DNA from: Symbiodinium natans
Taxonomy: Eukaryota > Sar > Dinophyceae > Suessiales > Symbiodiniaceae
DNA: 23,169 nt
Direction of reading: 5' to 3'
Assembly (NCBI GenBank): GCA_905221605.1
Contig: CAJNDS010001325.1
Span: forward strand, 1 to 23,169
The notes beneath the pieces were generated by a model. That model saw only the letters and a program-made list of their open reading frames with translations. It ran no database searches and had not been told where the DNA came from. The position numbers and the translations under genes are program-made. Below are positions 15,646-23,138 of this stretch, one piece after another. Numbering within the stretch: position 1 is the first letter of the stretch; the number at the start of each line of letters is the position of its first letter.

Positions 15646-16236
15646 TCACTGATGTGCAAGCCAGCTTTGGGTGGAGGAAGTCTCAGGCAAGCCTGAGGAC
15701 GATGCTGAGGGCTGGTTCTGGTTCATCTTCTGAAGGAGTGCCCTCAGCTGCTCCTGCTCGGCAGCACTCAGGTTGCTCGTCTCAGGAAGGGGCGTGTGCT
15801 GAGGCGAGGCCTTGGGCTCAGGAGCTGGCTCAGCTGCCTGAGCGGCCCTGGCATCCAGCCTATCCTGGACCTGCTGAGCCAGGTCTAAGGCTTCCGCAAG
15901 GTGGTCCTCCTGAAAGTCGTCCAGCTCAGCGATGAGGGCCTCGATGTCCCTCAGCTGGTCCTTGATGTCCTTAACCATCTCCTTAGCCTCCCCACTCAGG
16001 TCCCTGATCTTCGCGATACTGCCCCTCAGGGTGTTCTCAGAGTGGCCATGACCCCTCAGGCGGAAGGTGCAGGCACTCAGGCTGGAGTCGGTCGTCCTCA
16101 GCCACTTGTGAACCACCTCTGCTGAGATTTCCTCATCCTCATCCTCAGGCAGTGGCGGAGGTGGTGCCTTAGGAGCAGCCTCAGGAGCCCCACCTGAGGA
16201 GGGAGCCCTCTCAGTGGGCCTGGCTTCTCCTGAGCG
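15646..16236 (-). CDS. Second part of zinc-ribbon protein: acidic/proline linker and coiled coil
   Basis: This frame overlaps the end of the zinc-ribbon frame but is one base out of step. It reads as natural protein from about 16236: a Pro/Ala linker, the acidic run PLPEDEDEEISAEVV, then a long amphipathic helix likely to be a coiled coil (from IAKIRDLSGEAKEMVKDIKD to about QQVQDRLDARAAQ), and a Gln/Ser-rich tail. It stops at 15646, or splices at CATCA|GTGAAAG. The tail of the overlapping frame (GLLRLLLRHHLRHCLRM) looks like out-of-frame translation, so the true protein changes frame between about 16200 and 16285. Confidence 0.5.
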   Translation of the reverse strand, partial: RSGEARPTERAPSSGGAPEAAPKAPPPPLPEDEDEEISAEVVHKWLRTTDSSLSACTFRLRGHGHSENTLRGSIAKIRDLSGEAKEMVKDIKDQLRDIEALIAELDDFQEDHLAEALDLAQQVQDRLDARAAQAAEPAPEPKASPQHTPLPETSNLSAAEQEQLRALLQKMNQNQPSASSSGLPETSSTQSWLAHQ

Positions 16237-16655
16237 AAGACCCTGAAGCGGATGTCTGAGTGCCTTCCCCAGGGCAGGTCCTCAATCAGAGGCATCACCT
16301 GCTGGTGCCACTGAAGGATGGCTGAGGCAGGCCATGAGGAGTGGCAATAGATGCACCGGGTCTGAAAGAGGATGCGAGTCAGGTAGATCTTAGTGCGCTT
16401 GTTCTGCCTCAGACAGCCTGGGCACTCAAAGTACGGCTCAGCCTCATACGAGTGAGGACGGTCATACTGAAGGGTCTGCTCAGGATCCCTCACTGTGGAA
16501 CGAAAAAGCCTCGTGAAAGGTGGCGGAGGAATTGGCTGAGGCACGAAACTCTGACGCAGCACAGGGTTGCCCTGAGTGAATCCCTGAGGGGCTCCGTGAT
16601 AAGGCCCTACTGCCTTAGGAGGAGCACCCTGAGACTTCACTGGAGGGAAGGACAT
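16098..16655 (-). CDS. Zinc-ribbon protein, first part
   Basis: It starts at ATG 16655, just after an in-frame TGA. The first ~50 residues are Pro/Gln-rich (MSFPPVKSQGAPPKAVGPYH). A zinc ribbon follows, with two CxxC knuckles about 23 residues apart (FECPGC and RCIYCHSSW, residues ~78-104), then ILQWHQQVMPLIEDLPW. After about residue 130 the frame degenerates and the sequence continues in the other frame. No named family recognised. By position it would be an accessory protein, or the N-terminal region, of the element's transposase. A zinc ribbon plus coiled coil would suit DNA binding and multimerisation, but that is inference. Confidence 0.5.
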   Translation of the reverse strand: MSFPPVKSQGAPPKAVGPYHGAPQGFTQGNPVLRQSFVPQPIPPPPFTRLFRSTVRDPEQTLQYDRPHSYEAEPYFECPGCLRQNKRTKIYLTRILFQTRCIYCHSSWPASAILQWHQQVMPLIEDLPWGRHSDIRFRVFAQEKPGPLRGLPPQVGLLRLLLRHHLRHCLRMRMRKSQQRWFTSG

Positions 16656-16757
16656 GGCTCAGAATGTACTTGCTCAGAGGCTTGCTGCTGGGGATGCTGA
16701 GAACCAAAAGTGCTCTGAAGAAAAACAAGTTCCTCATGCTCAAGCTCTGTCTGAGTC

Positions 16758-16896
16758 CTAGATGCAAGCACTCACTCCTGTCTCAGTGCCTAAATGCAAG
16801 CCCTCACTGAAGCTAAATGCAGCCCAGCAGCTGGCCAAGCTGAGCCCACTGAGGAGGGCAAAGCTCAGGAAGACGGCCATCTTCGTCTGAGTCTTC
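16758..16896 (-). CDS. Short reading frames upstream of the zinc-ribbon protein
   Basis: Two readings compete. From the acceptor CTCAG|GAA (16896) one frame reads EDSDEDGRLPELCPPQWAQL and could splice with a GC donor into CTGAG|CCATG before the zinc-ribbon ATG. From ATG 16880 another 40-codon frame begins MAVFLSFALLSGLSLASCWA, signal-peptide-like, and contains a GTGAGT donor. I favour the first because its boundaries match the other exons. Confidence 0.25.
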
Positions 16897-16913
16897 CTGA
16901 GATGCAAAGCCAC

Positions 16914-17072
16914 TAGGTTTAGGGTTTAATTAGGGTTTAATTAGGGTTTAGGGTTTAATTAATTAATTAGGGTTTAGGGTTTAGGGTTTAGGGTCTTAAT
17001 TAGGGTTTAGGGTTTAATTAGGGTTTAGGGTTTAGGGTTTAGGGTTTAGGGTTTAAGGTTTAAGGTTTAGGG
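16914..17072. repeat. Telomere-like array with TTAATTA interruptions, TTTAGGG orientation
   Basis: About 18 units mixed with TTTAATTAGGG variants. Confidence 0.9.
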
Positions 17073-17146
17073 GCTCAGGCTGCTACTTGATCTGGGCTCT
17101 AAGTCGGTTGGGGCTACAGGGCCACATGTTCTGAGACTTGCCAACC

Positions 17147-17311
17147 TCAACTCGCACTGAACGACCCCCCCCCCCCTTCTGAGTGCAGCCAAAGGGTCAT
17201 GGCTGAGCCGAACTCAGGCAGGAGCTCAGGCGGGAATGCGAGGGGCTGCTGGAAGCACAGAAAAGCTCTGAGGATGGCAGGCGAAGGAAGGGATGAGCTT
17301 AGTAAAGGCAT
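17147..17311 (-). CDS. Possible first exon of the element's gene
   Basis: An open frame of 54 codons from ATG 17311 (MPLLSSSLPSPAILRAFLCF...). It crosses a 12-C run (17165-17176) read as glycines. Its only support is that the CTNAG-rich block begins almost exactly at this ATG. Confidence 0.2.
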   Translation of the reverse strand: MPLLSSSLPSPAILRAFLCFQQPLAFPPELLPEFGSAMTLWLHSEGGGGSFSAS

Positions 17312-17325
17312 CTAAGGGCAGGGCT

Positions 17326-17460
<135 letters not shown>

Positions 17461-17623
17461 TAATTAATTTCGAGTCATATATAAGCTCATCCCTTTTAGA
17501 TTCATATGGATTCCTTTTAAATCTATCTAAACTCCTCCCTATTAAAATCATATAAACCACCGGAGCCCTTTATTCAGGACCCAATCCACGCCCCGACTGT
17601 TCAGGGGGGGGGGGCCCCCACAT

Positions 17624-17641
17624 TAAAGCAGGTCCCACATT
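17624..17641 (-). repeat. Right terminal inverted repeat core
   Basis: Reverse complement of the left core with one mismatch; preceded inside by an 11-G run and CCCCC. Confidence 0.5.
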
Positions 17642-17982
17642 ATTAGTATTAATTACTATTATTATTATCATCATAACTACTCTTTTGTGTTTTTTTACTC
17701 CTTCTTCTGTTGCTGAGTTTCCGGTTTCTTGGAGGTTTTTCATTGGCGGGCTCGATAGGCTTAGACGGGTGTCATGGGGCTGCATAAAGGTTTTATAGGC
17801 TTCTACGAGGTTTAACAAGGGCTTGAAATGGTTTCATGCCATGGGTTGTAAAATTTCCGGGTTAAAAGAACTATGGACTTAGAGTAGTCCCTGATTCCCT
17901 CCTTTTAGGGTTTAGGTTCCCTTATGAGCCGCTTTAACTTGAAAAAGGGCGCCTGTCATATTCCTAGCTTACTCTTGGGTCA

Positions 17983-18049
17983 CCCTAAACCCTAAACCCT
18001 AAACCCCAAACCCTAAACCCTAAACCCTAAACCCTAAACCCTAAACCCT
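17983..18049. repeat. Telomere-like array, CCCTAAA orientation
   Basis: About nine units, one CCCCAAA. Confidence 0.95.
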
Positions 18050-18489
18050 TGTTATTCCTGGGTCTAAGTATCGTAGCCTCCAAACATGGGGATGTATGCA
18101 GTATGCAGGGTTCAGGGGGTTATGGAACACAGGGAGCAGGGCTCGGCGGGGTAAGTGCAAAGAAGCCTTACGAGTTCAGGTGCCTTTTTTCGTTGGGGTT
18201 GTTGTTGTTCCTTAACCCCTAAGCAGCGGTTTAGGGTTCGGGTTTGGGGTTGAATTAGGGTATAGTGCCCAGAACCCATTAACCTGCTATGTAGGGTACT
18301 GGGTGAGGATGTCCGGTTGTTTTGCTCAGATCTGACAATGGCAAGTATAGAAACAAAACCCTTAATACCTATCCCCTGAACCCTAAAGCTCTCAACATCC
18401 TCACCCAAGCTCAAATCCTTCTTGGGGGGATCGGGGGGTCTAAGGTAGAGCTATAGGTCCTGAAAAAGGGACCTTAATTGGGTTACTTT

Positions 18490-18565
18490 GGGATGTTCAC
18501 CCTTATACTAACAGTCCTTAATCGGGATTCCTACTAAGGACTGTTTGTATAAGGGGGAGCATCCC
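18490..18565. repeat. Hairpin with 31-bp arms
   Basis: Arm 18490-18520 (GGGATGTTCACCCTTATACT...) pairs with arm 18535-18565 at 28 of 31 positions across a 14-nt loop. Length and loop fit a small hairpin RNA precursor or a palindromic MITE remnant. Confidence 0.85.
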
Positions 18566-18673
18566 AACGATTGCTACTTAAGAACCCACAATTCTTTACT
18601 AAGTCCCATACCAATACATGTACCCTGAACATCCTGAAGCCGAAGTCCTGAGCCTTGCGTTCGCCGCGCTCAC

Positions 18674-18982
18674 TTTTAGGGCTTAGGGCTTAGGGTTTAG
18701 GGTTGTGGATGCGTGTCGACTCCTGGGCGTTGGGGTACTCTACTTTAATACTTGTTTTGGTTCTGGGTTCCTATTCTAGCTACCCGTACCTAAAAGGTAT
18801 ATACGTTCTTTCCAGGGTCTACTCCAAAGTAGCGCTTCAGGGGGCGTTGGGGACTTGTGGGTTTTGGGATTGGGGTTGGCGCAAATCGAGAGCCACGGAG
18901 CTTGGCTGACCCAGGGGATGGGGACTACATGAACCGTAGCAGGGTTTAGGGTTTAGGGTTTAGGGTTAAGGGTTTAGGGTTT
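18674..18982. repeat. Two short telomere-like arrays, TTTAGGG orientation
   Basis: Units at 18674-18704 (with CTTAGGG variants) and 18942-18982, separated by about 240 bp of unrelated sequence. Confidence 0.85.
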
Positions 18983-19750
18983 GCGGGCGTCCATATATCT
19001 CAATAGGGATTGTGTTAGTAAAGGGTCCATGACCTCAAATTCCCAGGCTCGTTTGGTCCCCAAGGGTTTTTGTGCTTCTTGCATCCGGATGGACCTTATA
19101 GGACTTTGGCTAGTTTCTGCTTTCGGCAGGGTGGAGTTTAGGCACGCATCCCAATCCATAAGCCCTAAACCCATGAGCTCAGGGACCTCAACAGCGTTCC
19201 GTTCTGCACAGCAGAAGCGGAGCTCCTAGGACACAACGTCCGAAACACCACAGTCGCTGTGGGCTTGGGGTGCCCTTTAGCCCCGGGCTTCGGGGTTTAG
19301 GATCCTCAACCTGAAGCAAAACACAGCATATGTCACTCACACTGCCCTGGTCCCCAAGATGCAGGCAAGTGCAGGCTTTCGGTGGCATCTAGGGCATCTT
19401 CGGGAGGTGCCGAACCCGAAGAACCTTCTTTTTTCAACCTCGCATGTTTGGACCAGTTCCTGACTGGTCAATGGAGGCTCAGTGCACCAAAAACCGGATC
19501 CCTTCAGGCCCTCGAGGCCGTCTGCCTCCTTTTCGGCCGTATCCCTTGGGAACCAAACGAACCCTCAAATGGGATCAGACCCTCTACTACCACTACGGCA
19601 CTACGGCGACGACGACGCCTCCCATTATACTACATCCCAGTAGTACTACCAGTACCACTTCCACTACCTACATCACTACTATTTTCCCGATTATAAAGTC
19701 TATGGGCGCCATAAACCCTTTTAGGGTTCATTCAGAAAACTCCCATATAA

Positions 19751-19849
19751 GGGTTTAGGGTTTAGGGCTTTTAGGGTTTAGGGTTTAGGGTTTAGGGTTT
19801 AGGGTTTAGGGTTTAGGGTTTAGGGTTTAGGGTTTAGGGTTTAGGGTTG
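19751..19849. repeat. Telomere-like array, TTTAGGG orientation
   Basis: About 14 units, nearly perfect. Confidence 0.95.
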
Positions 19850-19957
19850 TCTCCCATGACCCGAGGCCAGGCCATGCCGGCCAGGACGGCAGGGGCTGGG
19901 CCGCCCCAGGCTCGAAACTGCAGAGGGCTTTAAAGGCCCTAAAAGTATGAGAGTATG

Positions 19958-20023
19958 GGTTTAGGGTTTGGGGTTTAGGGTTTAGGGTTTAGGGTTTAGG
20001 GTTTTTGTTTAGGGTTTAGGGGG
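19958..20023. repeat. Telomere-like array, TTTAGGG orientation
   Basis: About nine units with one TTTGGGG and one TTTTTG variant. A near-palindrome GGGCTTTAAAGGCCC lies between this and the previous array. Confidence 0.9.
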
Positions 20024-20212
20024 GTGGGAGTGGGTCTTGAGTCTGGGGGTTAAGGGTTGAGGAGGTTCAGCTTTATGCATGGAGAGAGGAGCGGGAGTGT
20101 TCCGGCCTTGCCATGTCCACGGTGGGTAATCAGAGGCTTTATCACACAGGGCCCCGGACACTTCGGACACTTTTGAAGCCACCGGGATTGTATCCGAGCC
20201 CATGTTGCGCAC

Positions 20213-20304
20213 AAACCCAGGCGGTGCGATTTCTTGGCTGCGCGAGAAATAAAATCACCAGCTAGGTTGCAGGCTCTGTGATCGGCGATCGCGAACTTGA
20301 GCAC
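20213..20304 (-). CDS. Possible exon, unrecognised
   Basis: The minus-strand frame reads VLKFAIADHRACNLAGDFIS then RAAKKSHRLG before a GT donor candidate (CTGG|GTTTGT). It looks like protein but has no recognised domain. Confidence 0.25.
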
Positions 20305-20322
20305 AGAGCAGGTTGAGTACTA

Positions 20323-20359
20323 CTAAACCCTAAACCCTAAACCCGAAACCCTAAACCCC
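20323..20359. repeat. Telomere-like array, CCCTAAA orientation
   Basis: Five units, one CCCGAAA. Confidence 0.85.
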
Positions 20360-20450
20360 CCTTATTAGGAAGAAGGTACATAATTCTACCGCGCAGCCAC
20401 AAGGTTTGGAATCCATTGCAGAAGCGGCCTGCAGCCGTTTCGATCTTTGC

Positions 20451-20547
20451 GCTGCAGCATTTAGGCCCAGGCTGTTCACGTTTACCCCCCCCATCGAAAG
20501 CCGGCGGCTAACATCCATCAGAAGGCCAGCTGCAGCATTTAGGCCCA
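20451..20547. repeat. 19-bp direct repeat, 78-bp spacing
   Basis: GCTGCAGCATTTAGGCCCA at 20451-20469 and 20529-20547. The spacing is a multiple of three, so on the minus strand it encodes a repeated LGLNAAA motif 26 residues apart, in a frame with no stop. This may be a decayed repeat protein or an internal duplication. Confidence 0.7.
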
Positions 20548-20612
20548 AGCAGTTTGAAGCGGGCAAAATCTGAAGCATCCACCCTGAGAAGTTTTGACCG
20601 TGCGGATGGCAA

Positions 20613-20665
20613 ACCTAAACCCTCAACCCTAAACCCTAAGCCCTAAACCCTAAACCCCAAACCCT
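20613..20665. repeat. Telomere-like array, CCCTAAA orientation
   Basis: Seven units with CCCTCAA and CCCCAAA variants. Confidence 0.85.
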
Positions 20666-20755
20666 GCACGCAAACGCGAACTGAACACGGAGGTCATGAC
20701 GGCTGTGTCCTTCTCCGCGAAGGCGCTGCTTTGGCAAAGCGCGATTTGTGGTCAG
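20666..20755 (+). CDS. Possible exon, unrecognised
   Basis: It reads ARKRELNTEVMTAVSFSAKA then LLWQSAICGQ between two telomere-like arrays. No clear acceptor is visible on its left side. Confidence 0.25.
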
Positions 20756-20766
20756 AGGGCTTGGTG

Positions 20767-20838
20767 GTTTAGGGTTTAGGGTTTAGGGTTTAGGGTTTAG
20801 GGTTTAGGGTTTAGGGTTTCGGGTTTCGGGTTTAGGGT
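20767..20838. repeat. Telomere-like array, TTTAGGG orientation
   Basis: About ten units, two TTTCGGG. Confidence 0.95.
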
Positions 20839-20947
20839 GACCCAAGCGTAACCTAGGAATGAACAGGGTGCCCTTTTCGAGGAATTTAGGGATTCTCAAA
20901 GGTAGGGCCCGGGGGGGCCCAGGGCCTCCCAGGCTCTTCAAATTTTT

Positions 20948-21009
20948 CCCTAAACCCTAAACCCTAAACCCTAAATCCTAAACCCTATACCCTATAAACC
21001 CTAAACCCT
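20948..21009. repeat. Telomere-like array, CCCTAAA orientation
   Basis: About nine units with CCCTATA and AATCCTA variants. Confidence 0.85.
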
Positions 21010-21020
21010 TCAAATTCGAG

Positions 21021-21118
21021 ACGTGGAGGCGTGGGATTCTGCGGACTCAAAGCTGGACGCGTCACGCTTCGCGTCGCCCTTGAGCCCCTTCGGCTCCTTG
21101 CCTCACTGGTTCACTTGA
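21021..21118 (+). CDS. Possible exon, unrecognised
   Basis: It starts after TTCGAG|AC and reads VEAWDSADSKLDASRFASPL then SPFGSLPHWFT before TGA (21116-21118), with a possible GA donor there. The codon usage and composition look coding. It would fit as a 5' part of the plus-strand RRM gene. Confidence 0.35.
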
Positions 21119-21128
21119 GGATAGATCC

Positions 21129-21232
21129 TAGGGTTTGGGGTTTTGGGGTTGGGGTTTAGGGTTTAGGGCTTAGGGCTCAGGGTTAGGGCTTAGTGTTTAG
21201 GATTTAGGGTTTAGGGTTCAGGGTTTAGGGTC
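21129..21232. repeat. Degenerate telomere-like array, TTTAGGG orientation
   Basis: About 14 units with many variants (TTTGGGG, CTTAGGG, CTCAGGG, TTTAGGA). Confidence 0.85.
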
Positions 21233-21268
21233 TTAATCTTTACCTTGCCTTTTAATTCTCTCTCCCAG

Positions 21269-21451
21269 CTTCCCGATGGACAGCAGAGTTGGAGAAGCCC
21301 TGAACACTGGCATACATTGGGCTCCAAGCATGGCGCGTCCCAGGCACTGCCAGCACGAGCTGCAGCGTCTTCCCTTCGATTGAGGCGCCCCTACGGTCGT
21401 TTTTTTGTTCACAAGTTCCCAAGTTTTGACAGAAATCGCGAGCCGACATGA
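21269..21451 (+). CDS. Possible exon, unrecognised
   Basis: It is preceded by a pyrimidine tract and acceptor (TTCTCTCTCCCAG|CTT). The frame reads LPDGQQSWRSPEHWHTLGSK and continues open to TGA at 21449-21451 (KFPSFDRNREPT). Best-supported acceptor in this region. Confidence 0.35.
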   Translation, partial: LPDGQQSWRSPEHWHTLGSKHGASQALPARAAASSLRLRRPYGRFFVHKFPSFDRNREPT

Positions 21452-21591
21452 GGCAAAGCATCCCTGAATAACGCCCTAACCCCAAAACTGAGCAGCGAAA
21501 GTTCATACAGGGACGTACTACACCCTACCATGCTTCGTCTTGTACAGCTGCACGCCCAGGCAGAGCTCGTAAACAAATAAAAAAACATTGC

Positions 21592-21645
21592 CCCTAAACC
21601 CTAAACCCTAAACCCTAAACCCTAAACCCTAAACCCTAAACCCTT
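21592..21645. repeat. Telomere-like array, CCCTAAA orientation
   Basis: Seven to eight perfect units. Confidence 0.95.
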
Positions 21646-21795
21646 TGCAACCTTTGTGAGCCGCTCTGTGGTGACTGCGCGAACGAAAGTTGGTGAGAAT
21701 CCCAGCGACTAGCAGTAGCTTCACAGACACCGGCTCATCAAAGCTTCGCTTGGTTGTTGACCCCTTGTTGTGTTCAGAAAGAACGCTCCTATTTT

Positions 21796-21836
21796 AACCC
21801 TAAACCCGAAACCCTAAACCCTAAACCCTAAACCCT
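21796..21836. repeat. Telomere-like array, CCCTAAA orientation
   Basis: Five to six units, one CCCGAAA. Confidence 0.9.
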
Positions 21837-21841
21837 GGCAA

Positions 21842-21957
21842 GGATGTAGCAGACTTGCCGGACAACTCATCACCAACAAGCTGCGCGAGCCCGACGAGCA
21901 TCTTGCCGGAAGAGAGTCTGTCCGCGTCTTGATCTTTAGGGACAGCAGCCGCTCAAA
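21842..21957 (+). CDS. Exon-like segment
   Basis: It reads GCSRLAGQLITNKLREPDEH then LAGRESVRVLIFRDSSRSK and ends at a textbook donor (CAAA|GTAAGG). The following intron would contain the array at 22001-22025. No domain recognised. Confidence 0.45.
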
Positions 21958-22000
21958 GTAAGGCCAATTTCTCAACATCCTTGGATGTTCTTATTACAGA

Positions 22001-22025
22001 CCCTAAACCCTAAACCCTAAACCCC
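22001..22025. repeat. Short telomere-like array, CCCTAAA orientation
   Basis: Three to four units directly after TTATTACAG, in a candidate intron. Confidence 0.85.
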
Positions 22026-22039
22026 ATTTGTACCGCAAG

Positions 22040-22115
22040 GCTCTGCAGAAAGCGTTGCCTCCACTGACTCCATGGATTCGCTGGAGGCATTGGTGGTATG
22101 GGTGGGAGGTGTCAG
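22040..22115 (+). CDS. Exon-like segment
   Basis: It follows CAAG|GC and reads SAESVASTDSMDSLEALVVW then VGGVRR to a GC donor candidate (CAG|GCGCC). Its phase does not join simply to the segment before it, so one boundary is wrong or another exon intervenes. Confidence 0.35.
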
Positions 22116-22132
22116 GCGCCACTGATATGAGG

Positions 22133-22297
22133 GGTTTAGGTTTAGGGTTAGGGTTCAGGGTTTAGGGTTTAGGGTTTAGGGTTTAGGGTTTAGGGTTTAG
22201 GGTTTAGGGTTTAGGGTTTAGGGTTTAGGGTTTAGGGTTGAGGGTTTAGGGTTTAGGGTTTAGGGTTTAGGGTTTAGGGTTTAGGGTTTAGGGTTAG
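22133..22297. repeat. Telomere-like array, TTTAGGG orientation
   Basis: About 23 units, the longest unbroken array in the window. It is immediately upstream of the RRM exon. Confidence 0.97.
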
Positions 22298-22403
22298 GCT
22301 ATGGGGCTAGGCACCCTGTTTTTGCAAACCCCCATATGGTCATGATCAGCCCTGAGCTCCGAAACTCTGCGCGCAGGAGCGCGAGACATCGTCTCACTTG
22401 GTG

Positions 22404-22913
22404 ATGACCCACGAGGGATCCCTGAAGCTCCGGCCTGACAGCCAAGAATCAACAGATGTGTACAGAAAGCTTGTGTGCGTCAGCATTCCGGAGACGAGAT
22501 TTTGGAGGGGTCTTGAGCTCCTGCTCATGGAAGAACTATGGGGTGCCACAGGGTTGCATTATTTGCATCCACTTTGGAGCCAAACCACGAAAATTGTGAT
22601 TCACTGTGTGCCTGCCCGATGCACGCGGGCAGAGTTGGAGGGGTTCATCCGCATCCGCGCACCAAGCATGCCGCTCGAGACCCTCATCGAGCTGCCCTTG
22701 AACCGAGACGGCACTAACCGGCGCTACGCTTTCGTATCCCATCATGTAAACTTGCGTACCACTGTGGCAGCCTTGTGGCAGCAGCGTCTGCCGTCTCGGC
22801 CAAAGTCTGGGCCGCTGAAGTTGTTTCCAGCTTGCTTGCAAGAGTTCTATCGCAGGTTGGGGGGTGGGCCAGGAAACGCGCCGTTATGGCTCACCGGCAG
22901 CACCAGATACTGA
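22404..22913 (+). CDS. RRM protein, Mei2-like (RRM_2 type), probable last exon
   Basis: The frame is open from a likely acceptor (GCGCAG|GAG, about 22377) through ATG 22404 to TGA 22911-22913, 169 codons from the ATG. Residues ~62-140 look like a Mei2-type RNA recognition motif: KIVIHCVPARCTRAEL serves as RNP2 and first helix, TLIELPLNRDGTNRRYAFVS as beta-2/beta-3 with RNP1 (RRYAFVSH, ~106-113), followed by a helix (TTVAALWQQRLPSR) and a tail (LKLFPACLQEFYRRLG). Mei2-like proteins bind RNA in the nucleus or cytoplasm. Dinoflagellates carry many such genes (family knowledge). The RNP1 fit is good and the RNP2 fit is weak. The exon may begin upstream of the ATG, so the start is not settled. Confidence 0.5.
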   Translation: MTHEGSLKLRPDSQESTDVYRKLVCVSIPETRFWRGLELLLMEELWGATGLHYLHPLWSQTTKIVIHCVPARCTRAELEGFIRIRAPSMPLETLIELPLNRDGTNRRYAFVSHHVNLRTTVAALWQQRLPSRPKSGPLKLFPACLQEFYRRLGGGPGNAPLWLTGSTRY

Positions 22914-23124
22914 AAGAACGGATGTGCTGCGATGTGTTACGCGATGGAACTCTGCGATGTGTAGTGATGAGCAGGCTTTGAGACGCGCTGTAAAAACGTG
23001 TGTGCGTTGGAGGCGTGTGGTGCTCTCTGAGATGCCCAGTTTCAAGTCTCAGAGACCCAGGACGGAGAACAGCACAGAGTCAGCACAGAGCATGCCGGAG
23101 CCTGAATAATTAGAATAGGTGTTT

Positions 23125-23138
23125 GGGGGGGGGGGGGG
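23125..23138. repeat. Poly-G run
   Basis: Fourteen consecutive G, downstream of the RRM frame. Confidence 0.95.

Larger units (their letters stand above)
7354..17312. other. CTNAG-saturated block
   Basis: CTGAG, CTCAG, CTAAG and CTTAG occur every 15-30 bp in coding, intergenic and putative UTR sequence. Examples: 12 sites in 9961-10200 (about 1 expected), 5 in the non-coding/exon-edge segment 13121-13200, and 8 in 7441-7680. Control samples outside give 1 site (4801-5040) and 0 (21841-22080). CTNAG is its own reverse complement, so the bias is strand-neutral. It starts near 7354 and stops near 17312, well inside the inverted repeats. Confidence 0.85.
17642..20212. other. Region without supported genes
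   Basis: Apart from arrays at 17983-18049, 18674-18704, 18942-18982, 19751-19849 and 19958-20023 and a hairpin at 18490-18565, I find no domain-bearing frame. A trinucleotide-rich patch (CTA/CGA/ACT) lies at 19585-19680. Confidence 0.4.

Noticed and set aside
19560-19700. Plus-strand Thr/Tyr/Pro-rich frames
   Set aside because: Translation of imperfect trinucleotide repeats.
22133-22297. True chromosome end
   Set aside because: Unique sequence follows on both sides and other arrays point both ways, so this is interstitial.
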